DNA of 64,000 nucleotides from Rhizobium sp. SL86. Its GTDB lineage: Bacteria > Pseudomonadota > Alphaproteobacteria > Rhizobiales > Rhizobiaceae. The position numbers and the translations under genes are program-made. Shown here in pieces: positions 36,046 to 44,992 of this stretch. The stretch is from assembly GCF_026672545.1 (NCBI RefSeq), contig NZ_JAPPRJ010000002.1, positions 757,001 to 821,000 on the forward strand, read 5' to 3'. The notes under the pieces were generated by a model. That model made no database searches, was not told the origin of the DNA, and saw only the letters and a list, made by a program, of their open reading frames with translations. The number at the start of each line of letters is the position of its first letter. Positions within the stretch are counted from its first letter, which is position 1.

Positions 36046-37950
36046 CTATTTCTTCATCCACATCTGCTGCGTGGCACCGAGACCGATGCCGCGGGTGATG
36101 TCGTCTTCGATCAGATCGTCCGGGAAGTTCTTGAAGTCCGTCTTGACGATGGACAGCGCCGGAGATTCCCCGACGACGCCAATCACCCAGCCCTGGGTCA
36201 CGAAGGTCTTGATGAGATCGTTTAGCGCCGTGTCCGCCTGCTCGCGGTTCGATGCCTTGGAGGCCTTGTCCCAATCGGTGAAGACGCGGCGGATGGGATG
36301 ATCGGCCGGCGGCTCGATGCCGGACGTGCCCTTCGTCGAGTACCAGAGGTAATACTGGTGCGCGTAGGAATCATTGCCCATCATGATGCGAGGATCGGCC
36401 GCCACGACCGACAGACGGTCGAAGGGATACCATTGCATCTGGAAATTATTGTTGTCGCGGTTGGCATCCCACTGCGTGCGATCGATGATGCGCGGCAGGA
36501 GTTCGATGCCGATATCCTTGTAGTTGGCCGCAACGATTTCCATGGTCTTCGGGCCGTTCGCATGCTGCATTTCCACAACGATCTGCACACGCTTGCCATC
36601 GGGACGCAGACGGAAGCCTTCTCCGTCGCGCTTGTCGAGGCCGACCTTGTCCAGCAGGGCATTGGCCTTGTCCGGGTCATATTCGGCCCAATGCTTTTCC
36701 AGTTCCGGATCATAGTTCGGCGAACCGGTGACGGGCGAAGCCTGACGGGCTTCGGCAAGGCCGGAGAAGATCAGCTCGTTGATCGTCTCTCGATCGATCG
36801 CGATGCTGAGCGCCTGGCGGAAATCGCTCTTTTCGAAGAGCGCGCGCAGCCCCTCGTCCTTCATGTTCAGGTTCGGCACCAGCGACCAGGTCTGTGCCTG
36901 CGTCCAGCGATGAACCTTGTAGCCACCCTTGGATTCGTTCTCCTTGTAGAAGGTGAAGTCCTGCGGCTCGACATAACGCATCTGCATGTCGATCTGGCCC
37001 TGCACGATCATCAGGTTGAACGCTTCCTGGTCGCTGAACAGGCGGTGCGAGATGCGGTCGATATAGGGCAGCTGGTTGCCGGCCTGGTCCACTGCGTAAT
37101 AATACGGGTTGCGCACCATGGTGACGACATCTGCCGGTGCCGGCTTCTCGATCTTCCAGGCGGTGATCACCGGAAGCTCAGGGTTCTGCCACCAGGCGGC
37201 CGCGGCGCCCTTCGAGCCCCAGAGATCGGTCCACTTGGCAACGCCGAACTTGGCCGCAGCTGCCTTCAACTCGTCTTCAGAGACGTATTTGTTGTTGAAC
37301 TGCTTCATATAGTGCTTCGGAAAGATGAAGCTTGGGCGGTCAAGGCTCGGGTCGCCGGTCGAATCCTTCGCGAGAATTTCGAGGAAGTAGACATAGGGCT
37401 GCTCGAACTTCACTTTGAAGGTCTGTTCGTCGACGATCTCCAGCTTCATTGGCTTGCCGCCGGGCGCAAGCGTCTGGTCGATATTGGCAAGGATCGCCTT
37501 GTTGAGGAAGACATCCTCATACCAGAAGCGCACGTCCTCCGTCGTAACCGGATGGCCATCCGACCATTTCAGGCCCTTGAGCAGCGTGAAGGTGAATTCG
37601 CGGGAATCCTCGCTGACCGAATAGGAGGAGATATAACCCGGCGTCAGCTTCAGCGGACCACCCGGCTTCTGGGACCACTTGACCACGCGCTCTTCCATGA
37701 GCTTGGTCGGTCCCCAACGGTCACCGGGCCCCTTGTAGGCGCGACGCCAGTCGCCGCCATACTGGCCGACTTCCGGCACCTGGACCACTGTCGGTTTTTC
37801 AGGAAGCCGCTGTTCAACCGCCGGAAGTTTTCCTTCCTTGACCAGCGCGCTGAGCATCGGCGACTCCTGGAACGCGAAGGCCGAGGTCGCCATACAGGTT
37901 CCAAGCAGAACGCCGATTGATGTGATGAAAATATTTTCTCTTCTTTGCAT
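36046..37950 (-). CDS. ABC importer periplasmic binding protein (SBP family 5)
   Basis: A 634-residue periplasmic binding protein of the oligopeptide/oligosaccharide type (family 5). A Sec signal peptide ends at about residue 26 (TCMATSAFA). The classic EFTFTLLKGLKWSDGHPVT segment follows near 125, and LFEKSDFRQALSIAIDRETI near 370. It is about 100 residues longer than DppA, as in the rhizobial sugar-type group. ATG 37950 is chosen because GGGAGG sits 6 nt upstream; the ATG two codons earlier abuts it. First gene of the importer operon, with candidate LacI sites inside codons ~5-8 and ~100 bp upstream. Ligand inferred: a pectin-derived or mannosylated oligosaccharide. Confidence 0.9.
   Translation of the reverse strand: MQRRENIFITSIGVLLGTCMATSAFAFQESPMLSALVKEGKLPAVEQRLPEKPTVVQVPEVGQYGGDWRRAYKGPGDRWGPTKLMEERVVKWSQKPGGPLKLTPGYISSYSVSEDSREFTFTLLKGLKWSDGHPVTTEDVRFWYEDVFLNKAILANIDQTLAPGGKPMKLEIVDEQTFKVKFEQPYVYFLEILAKDSTGDPSLDRPSFIFPKHYMKQFNNKYVSEDELKAAAAKFGVAKWTDLWGSKGAAAAWWQNPELPVITAWKIEKPAPADVVTMVRNPYYYAVDQAGNQLPYIDRISHRLFSDQEAFNLMIVQGQIDMQMRYVEPQDFTFYKENESKGGYKVHRWTQAQTWSLVPNLNMKDEGLRALFEKSDFRQALSIAIDRETINELIFSGLAEARQASPVTGSPNYDPELEKHWAEYDPDKANALLDKVGLDKRDGEGFRLRPDGKRVQIVVEMQHANGPKTMEIVAANYKDIGIELLPRIIDRTQWDANRDNNNFQMQWYPFDRLSVVAADPRIMMGNDSYAHQYYLWYSTKGTSGIEPPADHPIRRVFTDWDKASKASNREQADTALNDLIKTFVTQGWVIGVVGESPALSIVKTDFKNFPDDLIEDDITRGIGLGATQQMWMKK
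37927..37938. promoter_or_regulatory. LacI-type site at the start of the binding-protein gene
   Basis: Perfect palindrome GAAAATATTTTC, beginning 12 nt inside the coding region. It matches the distal site at 38051-38068 and the two sites at the GH28 gene. Coding constraint (Glu-Asn-Ile-Phe) could explain it, so confidence is moderate. Confidence 0.45.
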
Positions 37951-38050
37951 GTTCATCCTCCCATTTATCGAGAACACGCGGATGTCCGCCTGAAATCTCT
38001 CCTCATCCGCCTCAAATAAGACGATTGGTCAGGTTGCTTGAAAAATCAAG

Positions 38051-38068
38051 ATGAAAAAATATTTTCAT
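38051..38068. promoter_or_regulatory. Distal LacI-type site before the importer operon
   Basis: ATGAAAA-AATA-TTTTCAT, a perfect 7-bp inverted repeat, about 100 bp upstream of the binding-protein ATG and just past the LacI stop. It is non-coding, so it is the best of the four related sites. Confidence 0.55.
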
Positions 38069-38088
38069 TTTCGTGACGGAAAGTCGGA

Positions 38089-39129
38089 TCAGGCGCCGCC
38101 GCTTTCCCGTTCGATCAACCGGCAGCCCAGTTCGATCCGGCAGGTCGGATTGTCGCTGGCGCCCACGGAGAGCCGCTTTTCCAGCGCCTGGATTGTCGCC
38201 GCCGCCAGCGCCTCGAGCGGGACCCGGACAGTGGTCAGCGAGGGAACCGTGAGATCCACCGGCGCCACGCCGTCAAAACCGACGACCGCCACGTCGTCCG
38301 GCACCTTCAACCCCTGGGCATGACATTCGGCGAGCGCACCTATGGCCAGATTGTCGGCCGCACAGAAGATGGCGGTGTAGCCATCCAGCCCCTGGTGCTC
38401 CTCGATGAATTGCCGCAGCGCGTCACGTCCGTGATTGGGCTCATAGCCGCGTGCATAGAGGACACCTGCCAGATCGCGCGACAGGTCGCGCTGCTCATAG
38501 GCATCGAAAAAGCCGTCCAGCCGTCGCTGGATGGTGCTGCGTCCACGCCAGGTGAGATGCAGGATCTTCTGGTGGCCGTGGCCGATCAGCCAGTCGGTCG
38601 CCAGCCGCGCTGCGTAGCGGTTGGCCGGCGCCACGGTGTCGATGCTCATGGTCGGATCTTCGCCATTCAGCAGAACGACGGCTATGTCCGAAGTACCGAG
38701 CGCCTTCAGTAGCTTGGGATTGTCATCGAACACGATAACGATACCCTCGGCACCCGCCGCACGCGCGCCGGCGATGATATCGGCGCCGTTGAGGTCCGGC
38801 GCGCCATTATGAGCGACGATCCGCACGCCCCGGCGCTCGCACTCGCGCGACAGCGCCGTCAAAAGCGTCCAGGAGACGAGGTTCAGATCATTATGCGGCA
38901 GGTTTGCCGGTGGCACGACGAGGTAAAGCGTCGTCAGCGAAGCGATAGCCCCCTTCTGTTGCCGTTTGGCGAGATAACCCAGACGTCTTGCTGCATCGAG
39001 CACCCGAACCCGCACCTCCTGCGAGATGGGCGCCGTGCCGTTCAGGACATGCGATACAGTGCTGAGGGCGACGCCCGCTTCCCGGGAGACATCCTTGATG
39101 CCGACCTTACGGTCCGACCGCTTGTCCAC
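38089..39129 (-). CDS. LacI-family transcriptional regulator
   Basis: A 346-residue LacI/GalR regulator. The HTH and hinge helix occupy residues 10-65 (VGIKDVSREAGVALSTVSHVLNG in two halves, then RRLGYLAK), followed by a periplasmic-binding-protein-like sugar domain (DDVAVVGFDGVAPVDL near 285). It is the last gene of the GH28-GH38-PHP operon, 9 bp after the PHP stop, and lies upstream of the importer operon. Candidate operators of the TGAAAA-TTTTCA type occur at the 5' ends of both operons, so it likely represses both and itself until an oligosaccharide or its product is present. Confidence 0.9.
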   Translation of the reverse strand: MDKRSDRKVGIKDVSREAGVALSTVSHVLNGTAPISQEVRVRVLDAARRLGYLAKRQQKGAIASLTTLYLVVPPANLPHNDLNLVSWTLLTALSRECERRGVRIVAHNGAPDLNGADIIAGARAAGAEGIVIVFDDNPKLLKALGTSDIAVVLLNGEDPTMSIDTVAPANRYAARLATDWLIGHGHQKILHLTWRGRSTIQRRLDGFFDAYEQRDLSRDLAGVLYARGYEPNHGRDALRQFIEEHQGLDGYTAIFCAADNLAIGALAECHAQGLKVPDDVAVVGFDGVAPVDLTVPSLTTVRVPLEALAAATIQALEKRLSVGASDNPTCRIELGCRLIERESGGA

Positions 39130-39138
39130 GCGCCACTC

Positions 39139-40374
39139 CTATTCGGCATAATACGGATTGGTGAAGAGCTTTGGACGATCACCGTACCAGACTTCGAAAC
39201 GGACGAAACGTCCCTCGAACGGTCTTTCCAGAATGAGATTTGTGTCCGTTGCCCGCTCACGCGCAACCACACCGTTTTCCGTGACGGTGCGGATCTCGTC
39301 ACCCGCCACAAGCCCGGAAAAACGCACCCCGATCGTCTCGCCCGCTGCCACGCTGTCGCCAAACATGGGAAGTTCGGCAGCAGCCGAAACGGCCATGGTT
39401 TCGTCGGGCTGGAACGTGATCACGTTGCGGCCCTTGCGCACCGCTTCCAGGATGCCCCGGATGGATCGTGTCTCCACATGAAGCCGGTTCGCGGGGCAGC
39501 CGTGACGCCGGCGGTTCTTCAGATGAAAATCGCTGCCGCCGGTCGCCGGGATCTTGCGCCCGGAACACAAAAGCTCCTGCCAGAAGGCAATCCCCTGCTC
39601 GTTCATCACCGACCAGTTGCCGTTCCAGATCTCGTAGGCGTCGAAATCGACCTCGAAGCCCGCCTGCCAGCGTCCACCATCGGAATTCTGGAACGGGTGA
39701 TTGATGACGATCGTCGCGCCGTTTTCCCGCGCCTCCGCCATCTTGTCCGCCACGTCCTGCGGCGAGCGGCAACGCCAGTCCGCCACCGGCTTTTCCAGGC
39801 CGAAGAAATTGGTGTGGCCATAAAAGGAGGTCAGTTCCATCGCCGGGATCACCAGAATGCCAGGATCATCCGGGCGGATCGCATTTTGCGAGACGGTGTT
39901 ATGGTCGGTGACCGCCACGAAATCGAGCCCCGCCGAACGTGCCCTGTAGATGGCATCCAGCACCGTCACACCGCCATCGGAATGTTCCGAATGGCTGTGC
40001 AGGTCACCCACCACCCAGCGCGGCGTGCGGGCAATCAGCCGGATGTCCAGATCGACCTTGCAGTTCGGGCCGATCTTGACGATGCCGAGCACCACATGCC
40101 ACGCACCGGCAAGCGGTCCGGCATCGTAGCCCGGCGTCGCGCGATCCTCTTCGATCGTGATGTGGCCACGCTCGGAGCCGGTCCAGCCGCGCATGCGCCC
40201 GTTTTGGGCGACACCGAGATCAATCACGCTTCCGCCGCCACCGAACGGGAAGTGATAACTCACCTCGATGCGCTCGATATCCTCGCCCACCTGGAATGGA
40301 ATTTCGACGAACGACTTTTCCCCCTCCGGGAACGCGTCGATGACATGGGCAAAGTGCTGGTTCCCGCCGCTCAT
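39139..40374 (-). CDS. PHP-domain metal-dependent phosphoesterase (CehA/McbA type)
   Basis: A 411-residue protein. An N-terminal beta-rich ~115-residue domain precedes a PHP domain: GDLHSHSEHSDG (123-134, metal ligands His126, His128 and Asp133), VAVTDHNT (153-160), IPAMELTSFYGHTNFF, ATIVINHPF and a final ATGGSDFHL. A C-terminal ~80-residue beta domain follows. The layout matches the CehA/McbA group. There is no signal peptide. It overlaps the GH38 gene by ATGA, so it acts in the same pathway, perhaps on a phosphorylated or esterified sugar; the substrate is unknown. Confidence 0.78.
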   Translation of the reverse strand: MSGGNQHFAHVIDAFPEGEKSFVEIPFQVGEDIERIEVSYHFPFGGGGSVIDLGVAQNGRMRGWTGSERGHITIEEDRATPGYDAGPLAGAWHVVLGIVKIGPNCKVDLDIRLIARTPRWVVGDLHSHSEHSDGGVTVLDAIYRARSAGLDFVAVTDHNTVSQNAIRPDDPGILVIPAMELTSFYGHTNFFGLEKPVADWRCRSPQDVADKMAEARENGATIVINHPFQNSDGGRWQAGFEVDFDAYEIWNGNWSVMNEQGIAFWQELLCSGRKIPATGGSDFHLKNRRRHGCPANRLHVETRSIRGILEAVRKGRNVITFQPDETMAVSAAAELPMFGDSVAAGETIGVRFSGLVAGDEIRTVTENGVVARERATDTNLILERPFEGRFVRFEVWYGDRPKLFTNPYYAE

Positions 40375-43300
40375 CGGCTTCCCCTCAGTCTCAAGGTCAC
40401 GATTTCAAATGGCTTGAAGGCAAGCGTCAGGTGGTTCTCCGCAAGCTCCAGCGGTTCCCCGCCCTCTTCCAGCAGATCGACAAGCTCCGCGCGCACAAAG
40501 CGTGGATGCAGCCGCAGCGAGGCCTGGCGACGGCGCCCGCAGGTCTCCCAAAGGCGAACGATGACACCGTCTGCATCTTCCGCCCGCTTGATCGCCTCCA
40601 GCGAGACACCTTCGGTCTCGATGGTGACAAGCGGAGCGTCGAAACCGGATGCCTCGCCGCGCCCATGCAACAGCCGGAGCGGCAGATTGAAGTCCTCTGC
40701 CGCCTCGTGCACGGCAAGTTTTTCGCCCCCATGCACCAACAGGGCATAACGGAACCGGTGTTCGCCCTGGTCTGCTTCAGTCCACGGATAGGTCGGCGAG
40801 CGCAACAGTGTCAGCCGCACCATGCTTCCCTTGGCGTCGTAGCCGTATTTGCAATCGTTCAGCAGCGCGACGCCAAAACCCGGTTCGCTCACATCGACCC
40901 AGCGCTGCATCGAACATTCGAAGCGGGCGCTATCCCAGGAGGTGTTGCGGTGGCTTGCCCGGCACACATGACCGAACTGGATTTCCGCATCGACTGAGGC
41001 CGCATTGACCGCCACCGGAAAGGCCGTCTTCAACAGGGTATTGTGTTCGTGCCAGTCGATGAAGCAGTCGATCTCCACCTGGGCAGCCCCGGCTGCAAGC
41101 GACACCACCTGGACGATGCGTGAGCGCTCGTAATGCCATTCGAAGCGGATGGCGGCGCGCAAGGGGCCGCGCTCGACCACCGTCGCGCTCGCCAGCCGAT
41201 CGATGGCATAGGGCTGGTCCTCAAAATCCGCATCGATATCCCAAGCGTCATACTGGGCCGGCATGTCGCGGAAGGCCTGCAACTGGTTGCCGAGCCCGCC
41301 CTCCGGCAGGATTTCGCGGCTGGTCTGCCTGTCGATGATCGAGGTCATTCGGCCAAGCGCATCGAATCGGATCGACAGCCTGTCATTTTCCAAATGCGTC
41401 TCGGAGACCGACAGCTCATCCGGCTCAGAGCGGAGATGCGCGTCGAGGGGCGCAAGCGAGAGCGCCGGAACGTCGCTGACGGCAAGCAGATAGGCTGCGG
41501 AACCATCGGCCCGGACGATCGCCTGCGCATCGCCACCCGCAGGCGAAACCTCGCTCACCAGCAGACCGCTGCGGGCACGTCCCGCCGCATTCAACAGCAT
41601 CGGTTCGCCACGTCCCGCAAGCGCATCCGCCAAGCGTTGCCGCAGCGTATCCGTCGCGGCAAAGAAGCGAGCATAGTCCTCGTCGCTGTCGTCAAAGACG
41701 GCGCCGATCGAAGAACCCGGCAGGATATCGTGGAACTGGTTCAGCATCACGATATCCCAGAGCTTTCGGATCTCGTCTGCCGGATAGGGCACGTTGCGGA
41801 ACTGCTCGGCCATCACGGCGAGCGTCTCGATCTCGCGCAGAGCGATTTCCGCCAGGCGATTGTTGCGTTTGTTCTTGGCAACCGAGGTCAGGGTGCCGCG
41901 GTGAAATTCCGCGTAAAGCTCGCCGACCCAGGTGGGAAAACGCTCCGGCTGTGCCTGCATGCGCGACAGCAGCCGCTCGAAGAAGGGGCGCATCGGCGCG
42001 TGCTCCACCTTCGGGCAGCCCGGAATGCCGCGCTCCATGCGGCGAATGTTCTGCAGCATCTCGCGGGTCGGCCCGCCGCCGCCATCGCCATGGCCATAGA
42101 CCAGAAAGAGTTCGGAATTCAGCGCCTGCTGCCCGTGCCGCCGCCAGGTGCCCATCACATGGGTCGGCTTCAGGTTCGGGCAGTAGGTGGTGCCGATGCT
42201 CTTTGAATCGTAGGGCTGGGTGGTGAGGAAATAGGCGACGACCTTCGTGCCGTCGATGCCCTGCCAGAACATCGTCTCGTTCGGCATGCGATTGGTATCG
42301 TTCCACGATAGCTTGTGCGTGACGAAGGTATCAAGGCCGGACTTTTCCATCAGTTGCGGCAGCGAGGCCGAATAACCGAAGGTGTCCGGCAACCAGATCA
42401 TCCTCGGTCGGACACCGAAGGTCTGGCGGTGGTAAGCGACACCGTAGAGGATGTGGCGCACCAGAGCCTCGCCGCCGGCGATGTTGACGTCCGGCTCCAG
42501 CCAGAGCGCGCCTTCGATCTCAAAGCGTCCGCTTTTCACCTCGGTGGAAATCCGGTCGAAAAGTTCCGGATAATCCTCGGCCAGATAATCCAGCAGGACA
42601 CACTGGTTGTACATGAAGCGGTAATCGGGAAAGTCCTGCATCAGAGACAGGGCGGTCGCCATGGAGCGCGCCATCTTCTGCCGGGTTTCGCGCACCCGCC
42701 ACAGCCAGGCGACGTCGATATGCGTGTGGCCGGTCGCAACGACGGTTGGCTTGTCCTCGAAATCCTGCGCCGCATAAATGACGGCAGCTGCCGCCCTCGC
42801 CTTCTCCATCGAGGTACGAAAACGCGCATCATCGCCCGGCCGAAGATCGATCAGGTCGATTGCCGCCTCGATGGCATTCAGGATGAAGTGGCGGCGCGGA
42901 TCGTCCTCGGCCAGAAGGCGCGCCACATCCAGCGGAACGCGGAGATCATAATAGAGGTCGTCGACCTCGAGGTCATGGATCTTCAGCTGGCAAGAGAATC
43001 CCAACTGCCGACGGTCCTCGATCGTGCCGGCCTCGATCAGGATGTCGAACTCCTGCCCCGCCTTCGCTGCGTTGGTCAGCAGGAATTCGCGGTGATTGCC
43101 ATCGACTCCCTGGCGGATCGCGCCATCGACCCGCACCAGGCATTGCGGATCACTGCGGCCCATCACGTTGCCGAAGGCGGCTTCCACATGAACGACAATC
43201 CGTCGACCATCGACACCCTCCGGCAGCCGCACCCGTCCACCGAACCAGTAATAGCCGTCCGGCTCGCCCCAAATGAGGTCGCGGCTGACAGTTGCCCACC

Positions 43301-43442
43301 CGTTGCGGTCGGAGGCGACCATGCTGGCCCTCTCGCTTGCCGCCGCCGGCGCATAGACCAGCGGCACCTCGACGTGAAGCGGCACGAAGATGCGCTCCTG
43401 CAGGCGGGCCAGCAAGTTATCGAGTTTACGGATACGCTTCAT
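40371..43442 (-). CDS. Alpha-mannosidase (GH38)
   Basis: A 1023-residue glycoside hydrolase family 38 enzyme that removes terminal alpha-mannose, full length for the family. The active-site segment GHTHIDVAWLWRVRETRQK (about 240) contains the zinc-binding His-x-Asp pair. MIWLPDTFGYSASLPQLMEK (about 350) carries the zinc/nucleophile-region Asp. A second conserved block is VYGHGDGGGGPTREML (about 445), and a beta-rich C-terminal half follows. No signal peptide is seen, so it is cytoplasmic and acts on imported material. It starts 35 bp after the GH28 stop and overlaps the PHP gene. This shows that the glycan used by the island includes mannose or a mannose-like sugar. Confidence 0.94.
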   Translation of the reverse strand: MKRIRKLDNLLARLQERIFVPLHVEVPLVYAPAAASERASMVASDRNGWATVSRDLIWGEPDGYYWFGGRVRLPEGVDGRRIVVHVEAAFGNVMGRSDPQCLVRVDGAIRQGVDGNHREFLLTNAAKAGQEFDILIEAGTIEDRRQLGFSCQLKIHDLEVDDLYYDLRVPLDVARLLAEDDPRRHFILNAIEAAIDLIDLRPGDDARFRTSMEKARAAAAVIYAAQDFEDKPTVVATGHTHIDVAWLWRVRETRQKMARSMATALSLMQDFPDYRFMYNQCVLLDYLAEDYPELFDRISTEVKSGRFEIEGALWLEPDVNIAGGEALVRHILYGVAYHRQTFGVRPRMIWLPDTFGYSASLPQLMEKSGLDTFVTHKLSWNDTNRMPNETMFWQGIDGTKVVAYFLTTQPYDSKSIGTTYCPNLKPTHVMGTWRRHGQQALNSELFLVYGHGDGGGGPTREMLQNIRRMERGIPGCPKVEHAPMRPFFERLLSRMQAQPERFPTWVGELYAEFHRGTLTSVAKNKRNNRLAEIALREIETLAVMAEQFRNVPYPADEIRKLWDIVMLNQFHDILPGSSIGAVFDDSDEDYARFFAATDTLRQRLADALAGRGEPMLLNAAGRARSGLLVSEVSPAGGDAQAIVRADGSAAYLLAVSDVPALSLAPLDAHLRSEPDELSVSETHLENDRLSIRFDALGRMTSIIDRQTSREILPEGGLGNQLQAFRDMPAQYDAWDIDADFEDQPYAIDRLASATVVERGPLRAAIRFEWHYERSRIVQVVSLAAGAAQVEIDCFIDWHEHNTLLKTAFPVAVNAASVDAEIQFGHVCRASHRNTSWDSARFECSMQRWVDVSEPGFGVALLNDCKYGYDAKGSMVRLTLLRSPTYPWTEADQGEHRFRYALLVHGGEKLAVHEAAEDFNLPLRLLHGRGEASGFDAPLVTIETEGVSLEAIKRAEDADGVIVRLWETCGRRRQASLRLHPRFVRAELVDLLEEGGEPLELAENHLTLAFKPFEIVTLRLRGSR

Positions 43443-43477
43443 CAGCCGGCCCCTCCTCCAGAGCCCAATTCTAGTCG

Positions 43478-44827
43478 TTAGGGCGCCGACCAGACCACCG
43501 GTTCGCCCTCAAGGATAACGGTTGCCTCGGCGTTCCACCCGTTCGGCAATGGCGAGGGGCGGGAAAACTGGACATCCTCGATCGACAGGTTTTCGATATT
43601 GGACGCAAAGAGCGCCGGCATTCCGTCCGGATAAGGGACGAGCCCAATCACCTTGCCGTTCTCATCCTTCACCCAGGCATTGGCACGGCCTGCGGCATCC
43701 GGAGACGGCGCCAGATCGAAATGGGTCGGACGGACATCATAGGTGTGGCCCCGGTAGGGACCGTCCACCTGCGCCAGGCCAATGCGGGTCAATCGAAGAT
43801 TGGCAATGCCCGACCGGCTGTCAGCCACGAGATTGATCGCACCCTCCATGGCGCCCGAGATGTCCTCGAAGACGATATTTTCGATGCGTCCCGCCGGCCT
43901 GCCCGGCCGGCGGTCGACCACATTGACCGTGATCGCTTCGCCCGAACCCCAGAACCCGTCCGGCGTCTCATGCGTGTCGACTTCGATACGGGAGACCTCG
44001 ATATTGCGGATCAGCCCGCCATCGCGCGAAAACAGACCGATGCCGCGGTTGGAGCGTGGAAGTCTGCAATCGCTGAAGCGGATATTCTCCACATCGCCAT
44101 GGGTTTCGGTGCCGATCTTCAATGCGCAGCTGCGGCTTTCGATCTCGCAATGTTCCACGGTGATATTCCGGCAGGCTCCGACAGGCGAACCATCCGGCCC
44201 GGCACTCGTCTTCAGCACCACGCCATCATCGGCCGTCGCAATATCGCAGTGGCGGATGACAACCCCTTCGCAGGAATCAATGACGATCCCGTCGGTGTTC
44301 GGCATTTCCCGGTCATTGTCGATCGACAGGCGCTCTGTCATCACATCGCGGCAGGCAATCAGGTGGATCGTCCACATCGGCGAGGACTGGATCCTAAAAT
44401 CCTCGAGCCTTACCCCCTGGCACCCCTTCAGAACCAGAACGCGCGGACGCAAGGCAGCCGGGACATGGGTTCCCATGTCCTCCAGCCGGCCAACGATGTA
44501 ATCCGGGCCGGGGCCGAGGATCAGACCCTTGCCGCCGATCCTGATGTCTGACGCGTCCTCAGCCAGGATCATCGCCGTATCGGAGGATTCCGCGATCACG
44601 CCGACACGGTTGTCACGATAGGCATCGTAATCGGACACAAACTGGAGGACTGCCTCGTCCGACAGATGAAGATCGGTGCCAGACGGCAAGCGAAGCGCGC
44701 CAGAAAGATGAACGCCGGGGCCCAGCACAAGGCGAATGCTCTGCGCGGCGGTTTCGTTCAGAGCCTGCTGCAGCGACTGCGTATGAAGGCCATCTTGAGC
44801 AATGAATATTTTTTCACTTTTGGGCAA
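43478..44827 (-). CDS. GH28 polygalacturonase-like glycoside hydrolase
   Basis: A 449-residue right-handed beta-helix protein of family GH28 (polygalacturonase, exo-galacturonidase or rhamnogalacturonase). The catalytic region reads PNTDGIVIDSCEGVVIRHCD (177-196) followed by TADDGVVLK with Asp200-Asp201. The usual GHG reads THG (TETHGDVENI) and the RIK motif is not obvious, so specificity may be unusual. There is no signal peptide, suggesting an intracellular exo-enzyme on imported oligogalacturonides. It is the first gene of the GH28-GH38-PHP-LacI operon, with candidate LacI sites at its start codon region and ~130 bp upstream. Confidence 0.88.
   Translation of the reverse strand: MPKSEKIFIAQDGLHTQSLQQALNETAAQSIRLVLGPGVHLSGALRLPSGTDLHLSDEAVLQFVSDYDAYRDNRVGVIAESSDTAMILAEDASDIRIGGKGLILGPGPDYIVGRLEDMGTHVPAALRPRVLVLKGCQGVRLEDFRIQSSPMWTIHLIACRDVMTERLSIDNDREMPNTDGIVIDSCEGVVIRHCDIATADDGVVLKTSAGPDGSPVGACRNITVEHCEIESRSCALKIGTETHGDVENIRFSDCRLPRSNRGIGLFSRDGGLIRNIEVSRIEVDTHETPDGFWGSGEAITVNVVDRRPGRPAGRIENIVFEDISGAMEGAINLVADSRSGIANLRLTRIGLAQVDGPYRGHTYDVRPTHFDLAPSPDAAGRANAWVKDENGKVIGLVPYPDGMPALFASNIENLSIEDVQFSRPSPLPNGWNAEATVILEGEPVVWSAP
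44802..44817. promoter_or_regulatory. LacI-type site at the start of the GH28 gene
   Basis: On the minus strand it reads TGAAAAAATATTCA, starting ~10 nt inside the coding region, the same offset as the proximal site of the importer operon. It differs from the 38051 site by loss of two T. Coding constraint (Glu-Lys-Ile-Phe) is an alternative explanation. Confidence 0.4.
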
Positions 44828-44950
44828 GGTTTATCCTCCACTCCTTGTCCGAAATGCGTTTCCGGGAAGTAGTAGCCCAATTTGTGTGCGATTCAAGACG
44901 GATACGAGCGTTTTCGGTTCTGTTGGGACCATAAAGCGAAAACAGTCACG

Positions 44951-44965
44951 ATGAAAATTTTTCGT
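44951..44965. promoter_or_regulatory. Distal LacI-type site before the GH28 operon
   Basis: ATGAAAATTTTTCGT contains the palindrome GAAAA-T-TTTTC, 124 bp upstream of the GH28 ATG in non-coding DNA. It repeats the two-site layout seen at the importer operon. Confidence 0.45.
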
Positions 44966-44992
44966 AAAAACGCTGCAATTGTCAGCGAGCGG

